Origin: Voacanga thouarsii
Taxonomy: Eukaryota > Streptophyta > Magnoliopsida > Gentianales > Apocynaceae
Reading direction: 5' to 3'
Assembly (NCBI GenBank): GCA_026120185.1
Contig: JANUWF010002008.1
Location: 845,501 to 909,500, forward strand
DNA length: 64,000 nt
The translations under genes were made by a program, and so were the position numbers. Positions 22,701-34,580 of the stretch are shown piece by piece. Within the stretch, counting starts at the first letter, position 1. Each line of letters opens with the position of its first letter. Under the pieces are notes generated by a model. The model had not been told where the DNA came from. It did no database searches and was given only the letters and a program-made list of their open reading frames with translations.

Positions 22701-22801
22701 GAGCTGTTGCACCAACGGATTTCAAGTTTTTTTTTTCATTTTGGTCCCTAAAATGGCAAAAACTCTTTTTTTTTTTTGCAATTTAGTCCACTCGTGAATA
22801 T

Positions 22802-24115
22802 AGAATTTTAAATAAAATTATATCTATTTCTTTAAATAACGCTTCACATAATGATTCTGCCATAGCAATTTTGAAAAAAACTATGAATCCTATGTTAGAT
22901 GGTATTTTATTTCATACTAGGTGTGCTTGTCAGATACTTAATTTGTGTGTTAAAAAAGGATATAAATATGTTGATGATATTGTTAATATAATTAGAAATG
23001 TTGTTTTATTTATTAAAACTTCCATGACTAGGCAACAAAATTTTAAGGCTTTATGTCGAGAACAAGGTGTATTTTTTAAAAAAATTAGATTAGATTGTAA
23101 AACTAGATGGAACTCAACTTTAGATATGTTTTAAAGTATTATACCTTTTCAAAATCAACTTATTGAATTTTGTAATAATAATAATTTTCAACCTCAACTA
23201 ACTGAAACTCATTTTGAAAATTGTATTACGCTTTCAACATTTTTATTTACTTTAAAAAAAGTAACTAAACTTTTATCGGGATCTTATTATCCCACTACTC
23301 ATCATATTCTTCCAACACTTGCTAAGGTAGCACATATTTTTTGTGAGTATATGGATCATCTCCAATATGGTTATTTTATGAGAAGTATATTTGAAGAATA
23401 TAAAAAATATTATGAAGATATTTCTATTTTATATTGTATGGCATTGTGTATGGATCATCGAGTAAAAACGGCTGGATTTCATAGTATTATTGAATATCTA
23501 TATGAAACATTATATTTTGATGAATCTCAAACACTTAGGCAATGTATGATAAAAGATATAAAAGATAAAACGGCCAAAGCTCTATCTGACATGTATAATT
23601 TGTATGAGTTTGAGTCTTCTTGTTCTGGTTCTCCTAGTTTAAGTAGGCCAGCTTCATCATCATCTAGCAGTCACTTTCAACCACCACGAAAATCTACCTT
23701 TTCGATTTCATCAATATTTAATCCATAGAGTATCATGAAGTGTAAAAATAGATATTCTACCGCCTACAACGAGATGGTAATTTATGAGATACAACCCTTG
23801 GTAGAAAATGAAGATCAACATTTTGATATTTGTAATTGGTAGAAAGCTCATGTAAGTCAATACTCCATTTTATCTAAAATGACACGTGATCTTTTGATAT
23901 CATCTGTCTCCACAGTGCCATCGGAAAATAGCTTCAGTGAGAGCGCTTGAACAATCGATAAAAGAAGATCTCGATTGGCTCCTCATACTTTGAAAATGTT
24001 AATGTGTTGCAGTAGTTGGTTTGCAGTTGAAGATAGGACGGCTAATTTGTGGATTATTGATGATGACTCAGATGATGAATGGGGTGAGCTATATAGTTGT
24101 TTAGTATTCAAATAA
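22802..24115 (+). pseudogene. hAT-D transposase, N-terminally truncated
   Basis: The frame starts in mid-protein with NNDSAIAILKK (RNase H-like core) and runs through MNPMLDGILFHTRCACQILNL, LDCKTRWNSTLDMF, then a TAA-type break near 23131. It continues with LIEFCN...LSTFLF, the 125-codon frame from 23351 with YCMALCMDHRVKTAGF, and a serine-rich stretch SSSSSHF. The dimerisation region follows: YSILSKMTRDLLISSVSTVPSENSFSESA, stop, KRRSRLAPHTLKMLMC (about 23865-24005). It ends in the acidic DDDSDDEWGE and TAA at 24113-24115. The PS-E-FS motif is the hAT C-terminal hallmark. The start codon, BED finger and first catalytic Asp region are absent. Confidence 0.88.
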
Positions 24116-24424
24116 TTAGGAATTTAGGATAAATAATATTATGTATTTAATTTTATTTTTAGGATATTTATTCTATTTTTAAATTTTGATTATTGTAATA
24201 TTTTTAAGAGGTTTAGGCATCAAGTTCCTCTCTTATATAATTTTTATTTTATTAATTAATAAAACAGGTAAAGGTCCAAGCCAAACCCCCCACCACATTA
24301 AGGTGACTTTTTTTATAATTTTAAAATTTTGTATTATTTAAGTAATAATAAAAAATTATAAAATAATTGAATATCAAAATTTTTAATCAAATTAAGTGGG
24401 AAAAAAATAAAGAATGAGATACTA

Positions 24425-24552
24425 AAGCCCGGGACAGGCCCGCGGGCCTCACGGGCTAAGGGCCAGCCCAGGGCCCGACACGGACCGGCCCGCCAAGTTG
24501 TGGGATCGGCCCGCACGACTCGGGGTACGGGCCGACCCAGGTGTCATTGCTA
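24425..24552 (+). repeat. GC-rich subterminal region of hAT-D, right end
   Basis: Contains cgggacaggcccgcgggcc, ggccagcccagggcccg and gggccgacccaggtg, mirrored words of the left end, followed by the terminal inverted repeat. Confidence 0.65.
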
Positions 24553-26304
24553 CTTGTTCTACAGGGACACTAGCTAATCGTCGGCTTCTCGCATCAAATA
24601 CTTACCACGTTTGCAAGCTCTTAACCTTTCAAAATATTCTTTAACCACTATAGACCTTTACCGGTGAAAGTAAAATTAGGGTGAATAAAATTAGAACAAA
24701 AATGGAAGAGCTAAACACTAGGAAAAACGAAGGAAAATTAAAATCCAAGAAAAATGGTGGCTTCTTTTATTTCTCCAAGAAAAAAAAAATTCTAGAAAAC
24801 TAAAGAAAAAGTCCAGCATTTCGGAATTTTGGTCAATTATATAAAACCCAAGCAATTGCTATATTTTATTTAGCAACAATAGCCTTCCTTTTTTTTTTTC
24901 TTTCCAAAATAACCACCAAATTTTTTTTCCTTTAATTTTCTATTTTCATTTTTCTTTCGTTTGCACATGACGGCTACATCAAAACCCTGATGGGCCATGT
25001 GATATTAATTAGCCCAATGACGAATTAAATAACTCCCTTATTAATTAATTAATCCACTTGGACCCAATTAAAAAATGACCCAAGAAAGTTAATGAATAAA
25101 CTAATTAATTAAATTAGCAATTTTATTAATTAATTAAATTATTTGGGCCTAATATAAAATTATCTAAGATAATTAATTAATAAAATAATTAATTAAAATG
25201 GTCTAATTAATTATTCTAGTCAAAATAAATAAATAAATAGAGTTCTAGAATAATTCTTCCAATAATAAAGTCACTTAATATGCCCATATAATAAATAAAT
25301 TTACTAAGGTTATTTGAGCTACTCTGAGGACCAAACGACATATTATTTCTGGCTACTAAAATGACCAAAATATCCCTATTAACAAATAGCTATATTTTAA
25401 TCATTTAAAATATTTTATTTATCACCATATATAAATATTAACCCCGAGAATAATATTGCAAAGTGCAGTGTCTCTGACCTACATGTGTAATGACGAAAAT
25501 ACCCTTCTACGTAACACCGTCGTGGAGATAGGAAAATAGTATTAACACCTTTCTCAATGACATCTTCTATCCTTTGATAACTAGTCTGATAATCCACGAC
25601 TTCCAGTACGTATCCACTTATCATAGGGAGCTACCCAAAAGTGTACATACTCAGTCATATTTCTAGGACCCTAAATTATTAGATTATCCCCGATAATCAT
25701 AAGGAGGTGATTTCTTCACGTAATGAAGTATAGAAATTCTATTGTATAAGTCCATTTTAATTAACTAGAGTTAATCACCCAACATACAAGGTTATTGCCC
25801 TTGCGATAAGACTTCACCCAATATACATCAAAGTGTACAAGTCCAGCTTCACCAGACCGCCAACTTATACTCAAATTCTAGAGTACTCGTCCACGCAGTA
25901 GCTGCGAGAAAACTATCTTTATTTATTTTAGCAGTTTACTAAAGATTATTATCATGTAGTCCAATTCTACGTATTCTGAATATACTTACACTATTGGTGC
26001 GAGTGGACTACTCACATGTTAAAGGTAAATCATTCCCCACTTGGAAACCATAATGTAATGATCTAAACCTTAGAAAAGTACCAAGCTTCATCAATTGATC
26101 AAGAACAATTTTTCATTTATGTGTTAATAGCCCATAATCTACACTTTATTGTGAAAGTACGATCCAATCACATAGATTACTTACTAATACACTTAGACCT
26201 TTAATGTATGAATATATGTAAATAAACAATCATTAATGAATAAAGCTTTTATTAATTTTCAAAATACAAAAATATATAGTACATTTTGAGCATATATTAC
26301 AATA

Positions 26305-26318
26305 ATCTCCTACTTGTA
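26305..26318 (-). other. polypurine tract of copia-C
   Basis: On the minus strand tacaagtaggagat lies directly before the 3' LTR start. Copia-A has aagtagaggg at the matching place (57256-57265). Confidence 0.7.
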
Positions 26319-27015
26319 CTAAATAGACTATGATAGTCCATATGCACCTACCCTTATGACGTCCAAGTATCTTTTGAACACCTTCTCCGTCAAAGACTTG
26401 GTAAATGGATTCGCCAGATTGTTTGCTGAGGAAATTTGATCAATCACTATCTTTTGTTTCTGGATGAACTCCCAAATCAAGTGATACTTCCTTTCAATAT
26501 ACTTGCCTTTCCTATGATTTCTTGGCTCCTTACACTGTGGCACAGCTCCAGAATTGTCACAATATATTATTATGGGCATGTCCATGTGTGGCACAACTCC
26601 AAATTCTGTGAGAAACTTCTGGAGCCAAACCACTTCTTTAGAAGCTTCTAAAGCTGCCACATACTCAACTTTCACGGTAGAATCAGTAATGTAAGATTGC
26701 TTGACATTTCTCCATGAAATGGCCCCTCTAAACAAAGTGAAGACATATCCACTAATAATTTTCTTTCATCTTTATCCACCTGGAAATCTTAGTCCATGTA
26801 ACTGGTAGAAACTAAGTTATCAGCTCTGTAAACTAGCATACAATCCCTCGTTCCCTTTAGGTTCTTGAGTATATACTTTATAACTTGCCAATGTTCTTCC
26901 CTAGGGTTTAACTGATACCTGCTATAACTGCTATGCATGCCTACTGCAAAAGCAGATATCCTGTCTAGTACAAAGTATAGCATACATGAGACTTTCCACT
27001 GCTGAAACATAGGGA
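26319..27015 (-). pseudogene. copia-C RNase H
   Basis: On the minus strand the frame 27010-26789 reads LNPREEHWQVIKYILKNLKGTRDCMLVYRADNL. The frame 26735-26328 reads AISWRNVKQSYITDST, VEYVAALEASKEVVWLQKFL, IYCDNSGAV, RKYHLIWEFIQKQKIVIDQIS, NPFTKSLTEKVFKRYLDVI and a normal end GAYGLS. The 135-codon piece is the best-kept part of copia-C and shows how the broken copia-A end should look. A stretch near 26760-26790 joining the two frames is out of frame. Confidence 0.9.
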
Positions 27016-27597
27016 ATCCTACTCATTATGTCATTTTTTTTCTTGTGTCCTAAGACACTGCTTGGAAGATAGAGTCAATCTGTGCCTAAAGGGTATGATT
27101 GCCCTTTTGCACTGATCTTTGCTAAACCTAGCCAATATCGTGTCAACATAAGCTGATTAGGATAAGCCTAAGATTCTTTACTTCCTATCTCTAAGAAGCT
27201 TAATACCAAGAATGTAGCTAGTTTCTCCTATTTCCTTCATGCTAAATTGACTTGATAGCTAAACCTTTATAGATGATAATGTCCTTATATCATTTCCAAT
27301 GAGTATAATGCCATCTATATAAAATACCATAAATGACACATTGTTCACATCTGACTTTCTATATACACATAATTCATCCATATTTAGTATGAAACCATAA
27401 AACTTCACAATCTCATCAAAACGCATGTTCCATGCTTGAGATTGCTGCTTAAATCCATAAATAGACTTCTTAAGCTTGTAGACCATATGTTCTTAGCCTT
27501 TTGTAATAAAGCCTTTAGGTTTGGACATATAGATGTCTTTGCTAAGATAGCTATTAAGAAAGGCTGTCTTGACATCCATTTGTCATATCTCATAGTT
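27016..27597 (-). pseudogene. copia-C reverse transcriptase, C-terminal part
   Basis: The frame at 27486-27259 reads MVYKLKKSIYGFKQQSQAWN, KFYGFILNMDELCVYRKS and then FYIDGIILIGND. The catalytic YVDD has become YIDG (codons at 27310-27315 on the minus strand), so the second active-site Asp is lost. Upstream QMDVKTAFL-like text is in another frame (27593-27540), ending at solo LTR K. Confidence 0.87.
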
Positions 27598-29139
27598 ATA
27601 GTGCTGTTAGAATTCGTGGACTCCTAAACGCGGAAAACATCCACGAATCCCTCCCAAGGACCCAAGTAAATGATTAAGATGATCTAAGGTTTAAGAATTA
27701 CCTCTGGTTGTTGTAATCGAAATCCTTCTATTCTGGTTGCGCTGTTGTACGTTCAACCCGAACAATCACCAGACGCTGCAATATGCGAACGTCCTCTATC
27801 GGATACACACCGCGAACTCACTCGATACCCGGAGAGTGCTAGCGCCTAGGGTTTGAGAGGGTTTTTTTCCCTTTTCTGGTAGAGAATGGCACGAATGTTC
27901 TCAACAGAAAAATTGGACTATTGAAAAGACGGCTAGGGTTTTCTTAAAAACCCCCGAACCTCTTAGAGTCCAACCCTAATAATATCTTATCATATTCTAA
28001 TTTAAATTCAAATTAAATTAAAACTGATATGATAAGATTCTGCCATTATCTCGGTAATTTAACTAATTAATTTACCGAGTCAGATTCTTATAATCCGGAC
28101 ATCATCCAGATACATCAAATGTAGACATATTTCCAGATTCATTGTATCTGGTAAATTTTCTAAGTACGATTAACTTAGACATATTTCCAGATTCATCGAA
28201 CCTGATCACCAGAAAAATAACCTAACAAGTTTGCTTATTGTGTGACCCTATAGGTTCATTTAACGCTAGCAGTGTGCCTAAATCATATTTAAATGGCCCA
28301 CAAGTTATAAGCGGTTTCTAGCAAAACATTATAACTATCCAGGTTAAATGAAGATTGGTGATCTCTTTGAACCAAACCATAATTTTATATTTAGTCCTTT
28401 TGTCACACGATATCCAGATTAAGCATAAGGCACGGAGCATGTCATCCTTATTAAGCTTAATCAATTATTTCTTGATTTCATAGTAGACTGTTCAAACAAA
28501 TGATATCAATATCTTAGATTGATATATTTGAGCACGGCCATGCATTTTTAACAGTCTAACTTATCAAAGGGCCCATGGATATCTCTCCCATAACTGAGAG
28601 GGACAAATTCCTTCACAATCAATCATATTCCTCTCCTTGATTTATTCTATATCCAACAGTAGTCTAATTTATTATCTGGTTAAAGACAACTTTAGACAAT
28701 GTCAAAATATAAAATTTATCAAGTAGGAAACTATGATGAATATAGGTCGAAGGACTATCAATATTATTATGGCTAGAAAGTACTTATGACATATTCCATG
28801 AAGTACTCTCACAGTGGGTCATATCCAATAAAATGTTCTCTAACATTTATTTATGTCTTGACTCGATATCACAAATATCCATGGCCAGTAAAACATAGCC
28901 ATCAAGTCACAAACATACTAATCTTAATTTATTATTATTCCAATAATAATAATCGATCATGGACAGTTTTAGAATTGTCATTGTATTCATTGTAGGGTTT
29001 TACTATCAAGTCACGTACTTGATGACCAACAAAACAAAACTCACTATTCATGGAAAGGAAAGTCTCATATTATTATATAAAACATAATGACAATAGTATA
29101 AGTACAAATTGACTCTAGGGCATATCCCCAACAATAGTG
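27598..29139. repeat. direct repeat flanking solo LTR K (atagtg)
   Basis: atagtg is found at 27598-27603 and 29134-29139. One c (27604) lies between the left copy and the LTR start, so the true duplication may be 5 bp plus a changed base. The RT text matches on both sides when the insert is skipped. Confidence 0.75.
27605..29133 (-). mobile_element. solo LTR K
   Basis: A 1529 bp sequence from tgttagaattcg to catatccccaaca. Read on the minus strand it starts TGTTGGGGATATGCCC and ends CTAACA. It has no coding text and no second LTR, and it interrupts the copia-C RT. TG..CA ends, size and a short flanking repeat mark it as a solo LTR. The TGTTGG start suggests copia but I cannot assign a family; it does not resemble the other LTRs in the window. 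Confidence 0.78.
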
Positions 29140-29460
29140 ACATATGATGGCCAAGAGAATGTGTATAGACTTAAACATGGCAATAGGTGAATAGTTATCC
29201 TCATAATCAATCCCTTCTTTTTTAGTATAACCTTTTGTGACTAACCTTGCTTTAAAGGTTTCCATTTTTCCATCCACACATTTCTTTCTCTTGTATACCC
29301 ACTTACACCCTATGAGTTTAATCCCTTCAGGTACAGTGATAAGATCACAGACTTGATTGAGATATATAGACATAATCTCAACATCCATTGCAGTTTTCCA
29401 TTTGTCTACATCAACATCAACAATGACATCTTTGTATCTAGCGGGATCTTATTCCTGATG
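29134..29460 (-). pseudogene. copia-C reverse transcriptase, N-terminal part
   Basis: On the minus strand the frame reads [68 protein letters not shown]: the start of the RVT_2 domain. It runs into solo LTR K at 29133, so the last 20 or so codons of the apparent frame are LTR sequence. Confidence 0.88.
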
Positions 29461-30480
29461 GTCAGAGGCGACTTCAATGGCCTCTCTACTCCATCTCTCA
29501 GTAACCCTAGATATCCTTCCACTACGACGTGACTTAGTCTGTATAAGAACATCTGGTTATATCTCTTTTAGATCCTTAATCGGGGTATTAGAAGTTGAGG
29601 CATCAATCAACTTCTCTTCCAATTCCACATTACTCGAAACCGTAGTGGATACACTTTGTTTATCTTCTAAGTACCTAGCATAAGTACTTATAAGTACCTT
29701 TTGCTCTTGGAGATGATTTATTTTCTTTAGTCAGTACATAAACTGGACAACCCCATACTTTGAGATGATTTATACTGGGCTTTCATTTAGTGCACATCTC
29801 ATATGGTGTCTTAGGCACTGATTTGGAAGGCACCAAATTTAGAATAAATACTGCTATTTCCAAAGCATATCCCCAAAAAGAAATAAGAAGAGTTGCATGA
29901 CTCATCATACTTCTGACCATTTCCATCAATGGTCTATTTTTTTCTCTCAGCTACTCTATTCTGCTAGGGAGTTCTAGGTGCGGTTAGCTAAGATACTATA
30001 CCCTGATATACCAAGTAGTCCTTGAATTCACCAAGGAGATATTCTCCATCATGATCCGATCTTAGCTTTCTAATTAGTTTACCTGTTTGGCGCTCAATCT
30101 CAGCCTTAAACTCCTTGAATATATCAAAGGAATCAAACTTACGTCTTATCAAGTAAACGTAACAAATATATGAATGATCATATGTGAGCATGATAAAGTA
30201 ATTATAACCTCCTCTAGCTGGTGAAGACATAGGACCATAAACATCAGTATGAACTAACTCTAGTATTTCCTTGGCTTTTTTCGCCTTTTGAGTAAATGAC
30301 TTTTTGCTCATTTTACCCTTAAGACAAGATTCACATTGAGGTAATTCTTCCAATTTCAATAAGTCCAAAGACTCATTTTGGATTAACCTCTGAATCTGAT
30401 TAGGATTTATATGTCCTAATCTCAAGTGCCATAAATAAGAGTTGTTTGATATTAGGTTCTATTTGAGTATTATTTATTTG
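29461..30480 (-). pseudogene. copia-C integrase and linker
   Basis: A 145-codon frame (30425-29988) carries LRLGHINPNQIQRL with the zinc-domain histidines, CESCLKGKMSKKSF with the cysteines, ELVHTDVYGPMSSPARGGYNYF with the first catalytic Asp, and KLRSDHDGEYLLGEF with the second. After a TAG near 29985, degraded integrase text continues (the ATLLISFWGYA-like and MRCALNESPV-like blocks near 29780-29960), followed by an acidic linker to RT. It inserts cDNA into host DNA in intact relatives. Confidence 0.87.
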
Positions 30481-31692
30481 ACAATTAATATGATTAATAT
30501 ATAAAAGATTCCAATATATGTTTCTAGAATAAATAATATTTCCATTTCTATTGATTGGAATATCAAAATGGAAAGATACAGAATATCCTTGATTAATCAA
30601 TTTAGAAACTGAAACCAAATTCTATTTAAAACTAGAAACATATAAAATATCTTTCAAAATTAAAAACCTATTACAATCAAATAATAGCTCTAAATCTTCC
30701 ACTGTTTTGGCCAACACTTGTGCTCCGTTGCCCACTCAAAGTCCATACTCTCCTCTATTGAGTCACCTTATCTTATTGAACCCCTACAAGGAGTTATAGA
30801 TATAGTCAGTGATTCCAGAATCAACAATCCAAGTAGATGATGATCGAACCATCAAAATAGACTCTAAGTAAAGAGCAATACCTGAGGAGGATTTGACCAA
30901 GAAGTCCAGACAATCCTTTTTGAAGTGTCCCTTCGTACAATATTTGAAACACATTCCCTTACGCTTGTCGCTTGGCTTAGATAGACCGGGCTTGTATGGC
31001 TTGGGCTGGACCCTTATATTATTCTGGGCCTTCTTCTTTTTAAACTTCTTGGGCTTAGGCCCAATTCTAGAAGATGAAATAAAATGAGGAACCAAAATCT
31101 TTGAGTTGGGCTACCTAAAGTTTCTTCATCAATTCTAGCAAACAAAGACATACTTAATTTATTCATGTTATAATTTAATTTGAACTGAGAGTACGATTTT
31201 GAAAAAGTCTCAAGAACCATATCAATTTAGCTCTCGGGATCGATTGTTGCCCCTAGGACCTCGGCCTTTTCAAAGTAGGCAATTATCTTGAGCATATGCT
31301 CGAGAACCAATACCCCCTCAGCCATCCTAGTGTTCTTAATTACTCTAAGAGCTTTCTTCCCTGCGGACTGGCTTTTGTTAGCAAACATGGTGTGCAATGA
31401 AACATCAATGTCATACGCAATAGGCATAATCTTGTGCTTAGACTAGAGAACATTGGACATGAAAGCCAACATCTAGCATCGAACTATTTCATTAGCTTTC
31501 CTCCATGCCTTCTTCGTCTCAAATCTTAGTTCGTGGAATCTTCCCCAATTTCAGGATAGGGATCGGTCAGAACATACTTGTACTCCTCTGCAGTCAGTAC
31601 TATATTCAGATTCATTTTTCAGTCCATGTAGTTTGGTCCAGTTAACTTATTCTCCTTGAGAATAATGGGCAAATAACTGAAACTAGACATTT
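30481..31692 (-). pseudogene. gag: copia-C gag and protease
   Basis: The start on the minus strand at 31692 reads MSSFSYLPIILKENKLTGPN and LTAEEYKYVLTDPYPE. Then come frame changes, the DVSLHTMFANKSQSAGKKAL block (31427-31227) and SYSQFKLNYNMNKLSMS. The zinc knuckle CFKYCTKGHFKKDC (near 30950-30910) has Tyr in place of the second Cys: codon at 30940-30942, a TGT-to-TAT type change. The protease keeps STWIVDSGITDY, so its DSG is intact, unlike copia-A. VKMIAY-type text and several TAG stops are as in copia-A. Confidence 0.87.
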
Positions 31693-33382
31693 CTATTGAT
31701 TGAAAAAAAACTTCATTCAGAAAAATGTTTGTTTTGAAAAAACACATATAAAAATGCACATTTGAAACATTATATTATTTTCATGATATGGTTAACATAT
31801 TAAAATCATTACAAAAAAAATATAAACAATTTGACTCTTAGAAAAATTGACAGAGCTTCGTAGGAAGGTTAACAAGTTTCTAAGTTAAATATATAACCAT
31901 CACAAATTAAACTTTCTTAATAGATAATAATCCAAAAATAGTTCCATCGATAGGATGGCCACTACTCTCACCACTTACGGATAATCCAGCATTAATGCCT
32001 CCAACGATAGGTTAGCCAACACTAACACTTATCCTATGATTTAATTATAATTCCTCCTTAGTTTTAGATTCTCAAGGAAATCCATCCTATAGAGGGTCAT
32101 GCTCAGAATGACGAGAGGAAAACCACAATCTCTAGCAGGAACCTGTGATGGAAGCTATAGGACCGTTGGAACCCCTCTCCTACTTAATCTTTTGAGAAAA
32201 ATAGTTTTTTAGGAAAAAAGTTTCTTTTAAAAAATTAATTAGGTTTTTATTAACTTTAGTGAAAATCCAAAAAATTCAGCTATTATTTTCTATGTCAAAG
32301 ATATAACCCTTTAAGAAAATAAATTATGAAATTTTAATTTCACTACTTAAGTTAAAATCATTTTCTATGAACTAAATTTAAAATACTTAAATTCAAAATT
32401 ATTCTCTACTTAAGGATAAAACCCTTTAGAAGAATAAACCACGAATTTATTTTTAAATTTACATATTTTCAACTTAAAATATTTTCCTTAATTGTTTTAT
32501 CTAGAGAAAAATTAATTTCTCAAAAACACCTTTGTGCATTTGATCACAAAATTAGATATAATAGACATGCTCCAAAAAATAAAAATTTAACATGCTATTT
32601 CTAACCTTTAATTCGTATGTGATATAATAATGGATTAAATATTAATCATAATAATAATAAAATTAATATGATCTTGTTTAATCCTAAGGTGGTTTCCCTT
32701 TATTAACCATTTTCATGCAAATTATTTATCACAATAAATAAATCATTGTAAGAAAAATAACCTCGTGTGATATGGGCCCTAAAAGAAAATAGAAATACAA
32801 GAAATATAAAAAGAATAAAAAAAACAAGAAGACCAAATGACCCGTGAATTAAACTGTTGAACCGAACTGAATCGGTTGTTGCATTTTTGTCCTTTTCCTC
32901 CATATAAGCCTTGGGAGGCTTAGCACTATCCTCCCAAGGATCAAAGCCTTTTTGGCCTTGGTTAAAAGTCCAGGAATTCAGCCATACATGTTGGTGAGCG
33001 ACTTTAGGGAGACTAATCTCTCGAGCGGGTATGGCTGTTTTTTTTTTTTTTTTCTGTGCAGCTTTCCAACTTTTTTTCTGTACAATCTTCTTTAGGGGTT
33101 TTTCGTTTAGGCATGAATTAATTTATTATTTTTTTATAAAAATCATAAATAAATTGAAATACAATTTCAAATGCCTATATCTTTCAAAACAAAGCGTATA
33201 AGATTTTTACGAAAGTGATTAAAAATAAATTATAGGTGTCTATACCTCCACGCACAAGGCGTACACGAAATCTACTCATATAAAACATCACGAGGGATCC
33301 ATACAATCGCAAAGATTATATTTTTATTAGTAAAGGAACCACCTTTTTCGATTATTAACTCTAAGCTTGCTCCTAAATTTAA
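31693..33382 (-). other. copia-C untranslated leader
   Basis: No gene is supported. It aligns with the copia-A leader (14911-16608), including the repeated TTTAAATTTAA/TTCTTA blocks and, on the minus strand, a long pyrimidine tract ending ttttagggcccatatcac (near 32790-32770). The GC-rich island of copia-A is not obvious here. The cytosine-rich 66-codon frame at 32903-32703 is a translation of the pyrimidine tract. Confidence 0.65.
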
Positions 33383-33398
33383 CCTGGCTCTGATACCA
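33383..33398 (-). other. primer-binding site of copia-C (Met tRNA type)
   Basis: On the minus strand tggtatcagagccagg, an unmutated Met-type PBS, begins two bases after the LTR end. It fixes the internal boundary of the 5' LTR. Confidence 0.9.
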
Positions 33399-33400
33399 TT

Positions 33401-34580
33401 TAAAAGATCATGGGAAAAATAAATACGCAGCGGAAGACAAAAAATTAAAACTTTTTCAAGCCAAAGTCTAGGAATACTTACTTCTCGGAAGATAAAATTT
33501 AATTACTGGAGTTGGATTCGAGTTCGATGGTGCTTGTTGAATAGGAATATCTACTTGTTCTATAGGGATACCAGCTAATCATCGACTCCTTCACATCAAA
33601 CACTTATCACATTTGCAAACTTTTGACCTTCGAGAGTATTCTCTAACCACTATAGACCTCTATCAGTGAAAGTAGAATTAGAGTGAATAAAATTGGAACA
33701 AAAACAAAAGAGCTAAATGCTAAAGAAAAAACGAAGGAAAATTAAAATCTAAGAAAAACGGTGGCTTCTTTTATTTCTCCAAGAAAAAAAAATGGAAAAC
33801 CAACAAAAAAGTCCAGCATTGTGGAATTTTGGCCAACTATATAAAACCCAAGCAATTGCTATATTTTATTTAGCAACAATAGCCTTCCTTTTCTTTTCTT
33901 TTTTCCAAAATAGCCACCAAATTTCCTTTTCCTTTAATTTCCTATTTCCGTTTTTCTTGCTTTTGCACATGATGGCTACATCAAAAACCTGATGAGCCAT
34001 GTGATATTAATTAGCTCAATAACTAATTAAATAACTTCCTTATTAATTAATTAATCCACTTGGGCCCAATTAAAAAATTACCCAAGAAAATTAATTAATA
34101 AACTAATTAATTAAATTAGCACTTTTATTAATTAACTAAACTACTTGGGCTCAATATAAAATTATCCGAGATAACTAATTAATAAACTAATTAATTAAAT
34201 TGGCCTAATTAATTATTCTAGCCGAAATAAATAAATAATTAGACTCCTAGAATAATTCTTCCAATAATAAATTCACCCAATAAGCCTATATAGTAAATAA
34301 ATTTACTAAGTTATTTGAGCTACTCTGAAGATCAAAAGACATATTATTCCTGACTACTAAAATGACCAAAATACCTCTGCTAACAAATACTTGTACTTTA
34401 ATCATTTTAAATATTTTAATTATCTCCATATGAAAATATTGACTCCGAAAATAATATTACAAGTGCAGTGTCTCTGACCTATGGCGTAATGATGAAAATA
34501 CCCCTCTACATAACACCCTTCATTGAGATAGGAAAATAGTACTAACACCTTTCTCAATGACATTTACCATCCTTTGATAG
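33401..34580 (-). mobile_element. copia-C 5' LTR, piece 1
   Basis: Aligns with 22432-22587 plus 24553-25580 of the 3' LTR, without hAT-D. It is cut at 34580 by element E. A 66-codon plus-strand frame inside is antisense to the LTR and is not a gene. Confidence 0.9.
34576..34580 (+). repeat. target-site duplication of element E, left copy (gatag)
   Basis: gatag here and gataa at 51995-51999 match in 4 of 5 bases. The unoccupied 3' LTR site reads gataa, so the left copy has changed. Confidence 0.82.

Larger units (their letters stand above)
22588..24552 (+). mobile_element. hAT-D: hAT DNA transposon, internally deleted
   Basis: A 1965 bp element with terminal inverted repeats starting TAGCATTGGAAAGTGGGTCGG on the left and, read inward from the right, TAGCAATGACACCTGGGTCGG. 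The flanking 8 bp duplication is cttgttcc (22580-22587) and cttgttct (24553-24560). The empty site cttgttct is present once in the copia-C 5' LTR near 33556. Inside is the C-terminal two-thirds of a hAT transposase. The N-terminal part, including the BED zinc finger seen in hAT-H, is missing, so it could only have moved in trans. Confidence 0.92.
22432..26304 (-). repeat. copia-C 3' LTR (interrupted by hAT-D)
   Basis: Two pieces, 22432-22587 and 24553-26304, together about 1.9 kb. They align with the three 5' LTR pieces. The boundary at 26304 is set by a polypurine tract on the minus strand. This copy shows the unoccupied sites of E (cctttgataactagtc, 25571) and F (attgtataagtcc, about 25742). 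Confidence 0.9.

Noticed and set aside
28786..28995. 69-codon frame in solo LTR K
   Set aside because: Sits within an LTR and has no coding signature.
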